NCBI GenBank assembly: GCA_900315105.1
Contig: OMXX01000090.1
Coordinates: forward strand, 1 to 24,007
DNA: 24,007 bases
Reading direction: 5' to 3'
Source: an uncultured Prevotellaceae bacterium
GTDB taxonomy: Bacteria > Bacteroidota > Bacteroidia > Bacteroidales > Bacteroidaceae
Shown: in pieces, positions 23,137 to 24,007 of the stretch
How positions within the stretch are numbered: position 1 is the first letter of the stretch
How the letters are laid out: each line of letters starts with the position of its first letter
The notes under the pieces: model-generated
Told to the model about the DNA's origin: nothing
The model's input: the letters and a program-made list of their open reading frames with translations, nothing else
Databases searched by the model: none
Made by a program: the position numbers and the translations under genes

Positions 23137-23458
23137 CTTTATGCTTTCTTATTTCTACGGCACCTATAAAATCTTTGTCGGCCATGGCTGACAGAATACC
23201 AAACAAGTCTTTCTCATCTATTCTTAATGCACGGCATATCACTTTTCGATTCGCCCCCTCCGGCAGCAGATTGGAAAAGAACGGAAACAAATGCTCCGAG
23301 CGGTAGGGCTCCTTGCGTTTGGGCAGAGTGGCAGAAATAGAATAGCCGTCTGAGCCTAAGTAGCTATTGTCGTAATTAAAAGTATAATCACGACCAGGCA
23401 CTCGCTCGGTCAATACCCCTGCTCTATTATCATTAAAGTATACGTCCAGTTTCCTCAT
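23129..23458 (-). CDS. hipS: HipS, HipA N-terminal-domain protein (antitoxin of HipBST)
   Basis: A 109-residue protein corresponding to the N-terminal subdomain 1 of HipA. The conserved region is LFPFFSNLLPEGANRKVICRA, the segment that in full-length HipA leads into the kinase, and the beginning MRKLDVYFNDNRAGVL is also HipA-like. In tripartite systems HipS, rather than HipB, neutralises the HipT kinase. It sits between hipB (14 bp upstream) and hipT (8-bp overlap), which fits the hipB-hipS-hipT order. Splitting of a single hipA gene by a recent frameshift is unlikely because the overlap is clean and both parts have the lengths of known HipS and HipT. Confidence 0.87.
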   Translation of the reverse strand: MRKLDVYFNDNRAGVLTERVPGRDYTFNYDNSYLGSDGYSISATLPKRKEPYRSEHLFPFFSNLLPEGANRKVICRALRIDEKDLFGILSAMADKDFIGAVEIRKHKDD

Positions 23459-23472
23459 CGTTCATCTGTTAT

Positions 23473-23676
23473 TTATGGTACTACCTTTCTAACCTGATAG
23501 TTAATCTCCATGCCAAGAACATCAAGAATCTTCTGCACAGTCCTAAGTGAAGGATTACCGTGTCCACGCTCAATATCTTTCACTGTAGCGAGGCTCACCT
23601 CTGCTATCTCCGCTAAATCCTGTTGGGATATTCCCAATGTCTTGCGTCGTGATTTCATTGTCTGCGCCAAATCCAT
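23473..23676 (-). CDS. hipB: HipB-like XRE-family repressor
   Basis: A 67-residue HTH_3 (Cro/CI type) protein: MKSRRKTLGISQQDLAEIAEVSLATVKDIERGH is the helix-turn-helix, followed by PSLRTVQKILDVLGMEI, the usual closing helices. It is first in the hipBST operon and would repress it by binding its promoter and augment neutralisation of HipT. The protein is compact, without the C-terminal extension seen in E. coli HipB. Confidence 0.87.
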   Translation of the reverse strand: MDLAQTMKSRRKTLGISQQDLAEIAEVSLATVKDIERGHGNPSLRTVQKILDVLGMEINYQVRKVVP

Positions 23677-23701
23677 AGTCTACTATATTAAACTCTCAGT
23701 G

Positions 23702-23733
23702 CAAAGATAAGAATAAAAATTGAAAAACACAAG
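23702..23733 (-). promoter_or_regulatory. Promoter of the hipBST operon
   Basis: On the minus strand TATCTTTG (23709 down to 23702) is preceded, 20 bases upstream, by CTTG (23733 down to 23730), a good match to the Bacteroidetes -33/-7 consensus. The hipB start codon follows 25 bp downstream, leaving a short leader suited to autorepression. Confidence 0.65.
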
Positions 23734-23851
23734 CAAAAGTCTAATAAAATACACCTATAGAAATGATTTTGCAAGAAAACATTCCGAACAAGCTCACCAA
23801 CATCGGTCTATCTTGCAGCACCCTATATTCATTCAACCATATTCTGCGGGC

Positions 23852-24007
23852 TTATACTTTCTCATTTTGCCAGTTTGTATGTGAAGTATAAGTAATATCC
23901 AAAAGCTCGCCTGCCATCTTCGCATCGTCTATTCTCATGACTGTATCTTCAGAAGAGTGATAGCCAAGGAAATTGATGTCGCCATACCAACAAATGGATT
24001 TGTCTAT
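23852..24007 (-). CDS. Unidentified gene, C-terminal 51 residues only
   Basis: Starting at the window edge, the minus strand is open for 51 codons and ends with TAA at 23852-23854. The translation contains CWYGDINFLGYHSSEDTV and MAGELLDITYTSHTNWQNEK, a composition that looks like real protein rather than noise. The gene enters from beyond 24007, so its start and most domains are missing. I do not recognise the family. It is transcribed in the same direction as hipBST and ends about 120 bp before the hipBST promoter. Confidence 0.5.
   Translation of the reverse strand: MDKSICWYGDINFLGYHSSEDTVMRIDDAKMAGELLDITYTSHTNWQNEKV

Overview
The window looks like a chromosomal integration hotspot in a member of the Bacteroidales, possibly a Prevotella-like genus. 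The reasons are promoters of the Bacteroidetes type (TAnnTTTG at -7 with a TTG about 20 bases upstream), the absence of strong Shine-Dalgarno sequences before most genes, and a DUF3853/helicase/primase/relaxase/ParA gene series typical of Bacteroidetes mobilizable elements. The genus is an inference. It starts at a tRNA with anticodon CAT followed by a strong terminator and a 320-bp gene-free stretch with duplicated GAAAACA-type repeats, which looks like the end of an integrated element.

Region 1 (441-13976, all minus strand) is one tightly packed seven-gene operon that I read as a type 4 BREX phage-defence system. In transcription order it encodes: a 618-residue protein of unknown function; a PAPS-reductase-like BrxP with a C-terminal 8-cysteine ferredoxin domain; a 1415-residue BrxC/PglY-like ATPase; a PglZ alkaline-phosphatase-fold protein; a short BrxL AAA+ protein without the Lon protease domain; a 67-residue cysteine-rich protein; and a NifS/IscS/DndA-like cysteine desulfurase. 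No methyltransferase is present. A cysteine desulfurase together with a PAPS-reductase-like enzyme recalls DndA+DndC and SspA+SspD, so a sulfur-based DNA mark or sulfur-dependent nucleotide chemistry is a reasonable hypothesis. The operon leader (about 13980-14240) can form several stem-loops, two of which exclude each other in an antiterminator/terminator arrangement.

Region 2 (14241-15870) holds a divergent promoter with three helically phased CAGACCAC repeats, then a roughly 390-codon gene of unknown function broken by one apparent single-base loss, then a strong terminator.

Region 3 (15900-22125, plus strand, visibly richer in G+C than the BREX operon) is the replication and mobilization module: a DUF3853 protein, a superfamily-3-like helicase gene (frameshifted), a cluster of TGTAGACAA/TTGTCTACA repeats that could be iterons, a Toprim primase, a MobC-like protein, a MOBP-type relaxase, a membrane-anchored protein gene disrupted by a 10-bp tandem duplication, a ParA ATPase and a small DUF3408-like protein. 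Three frameshifts in region 2+3 against none in the BREX operon suggest a decaying mobilization module carrying intact cargo, unless they are sequencing errors. No integrase is seen.

Region 4 (22132-23740, minus strand) is a complete tripartite HipBST toxin-antitoxin operon with its own promoter. The window ends inside an unidentified minus-strand gene.
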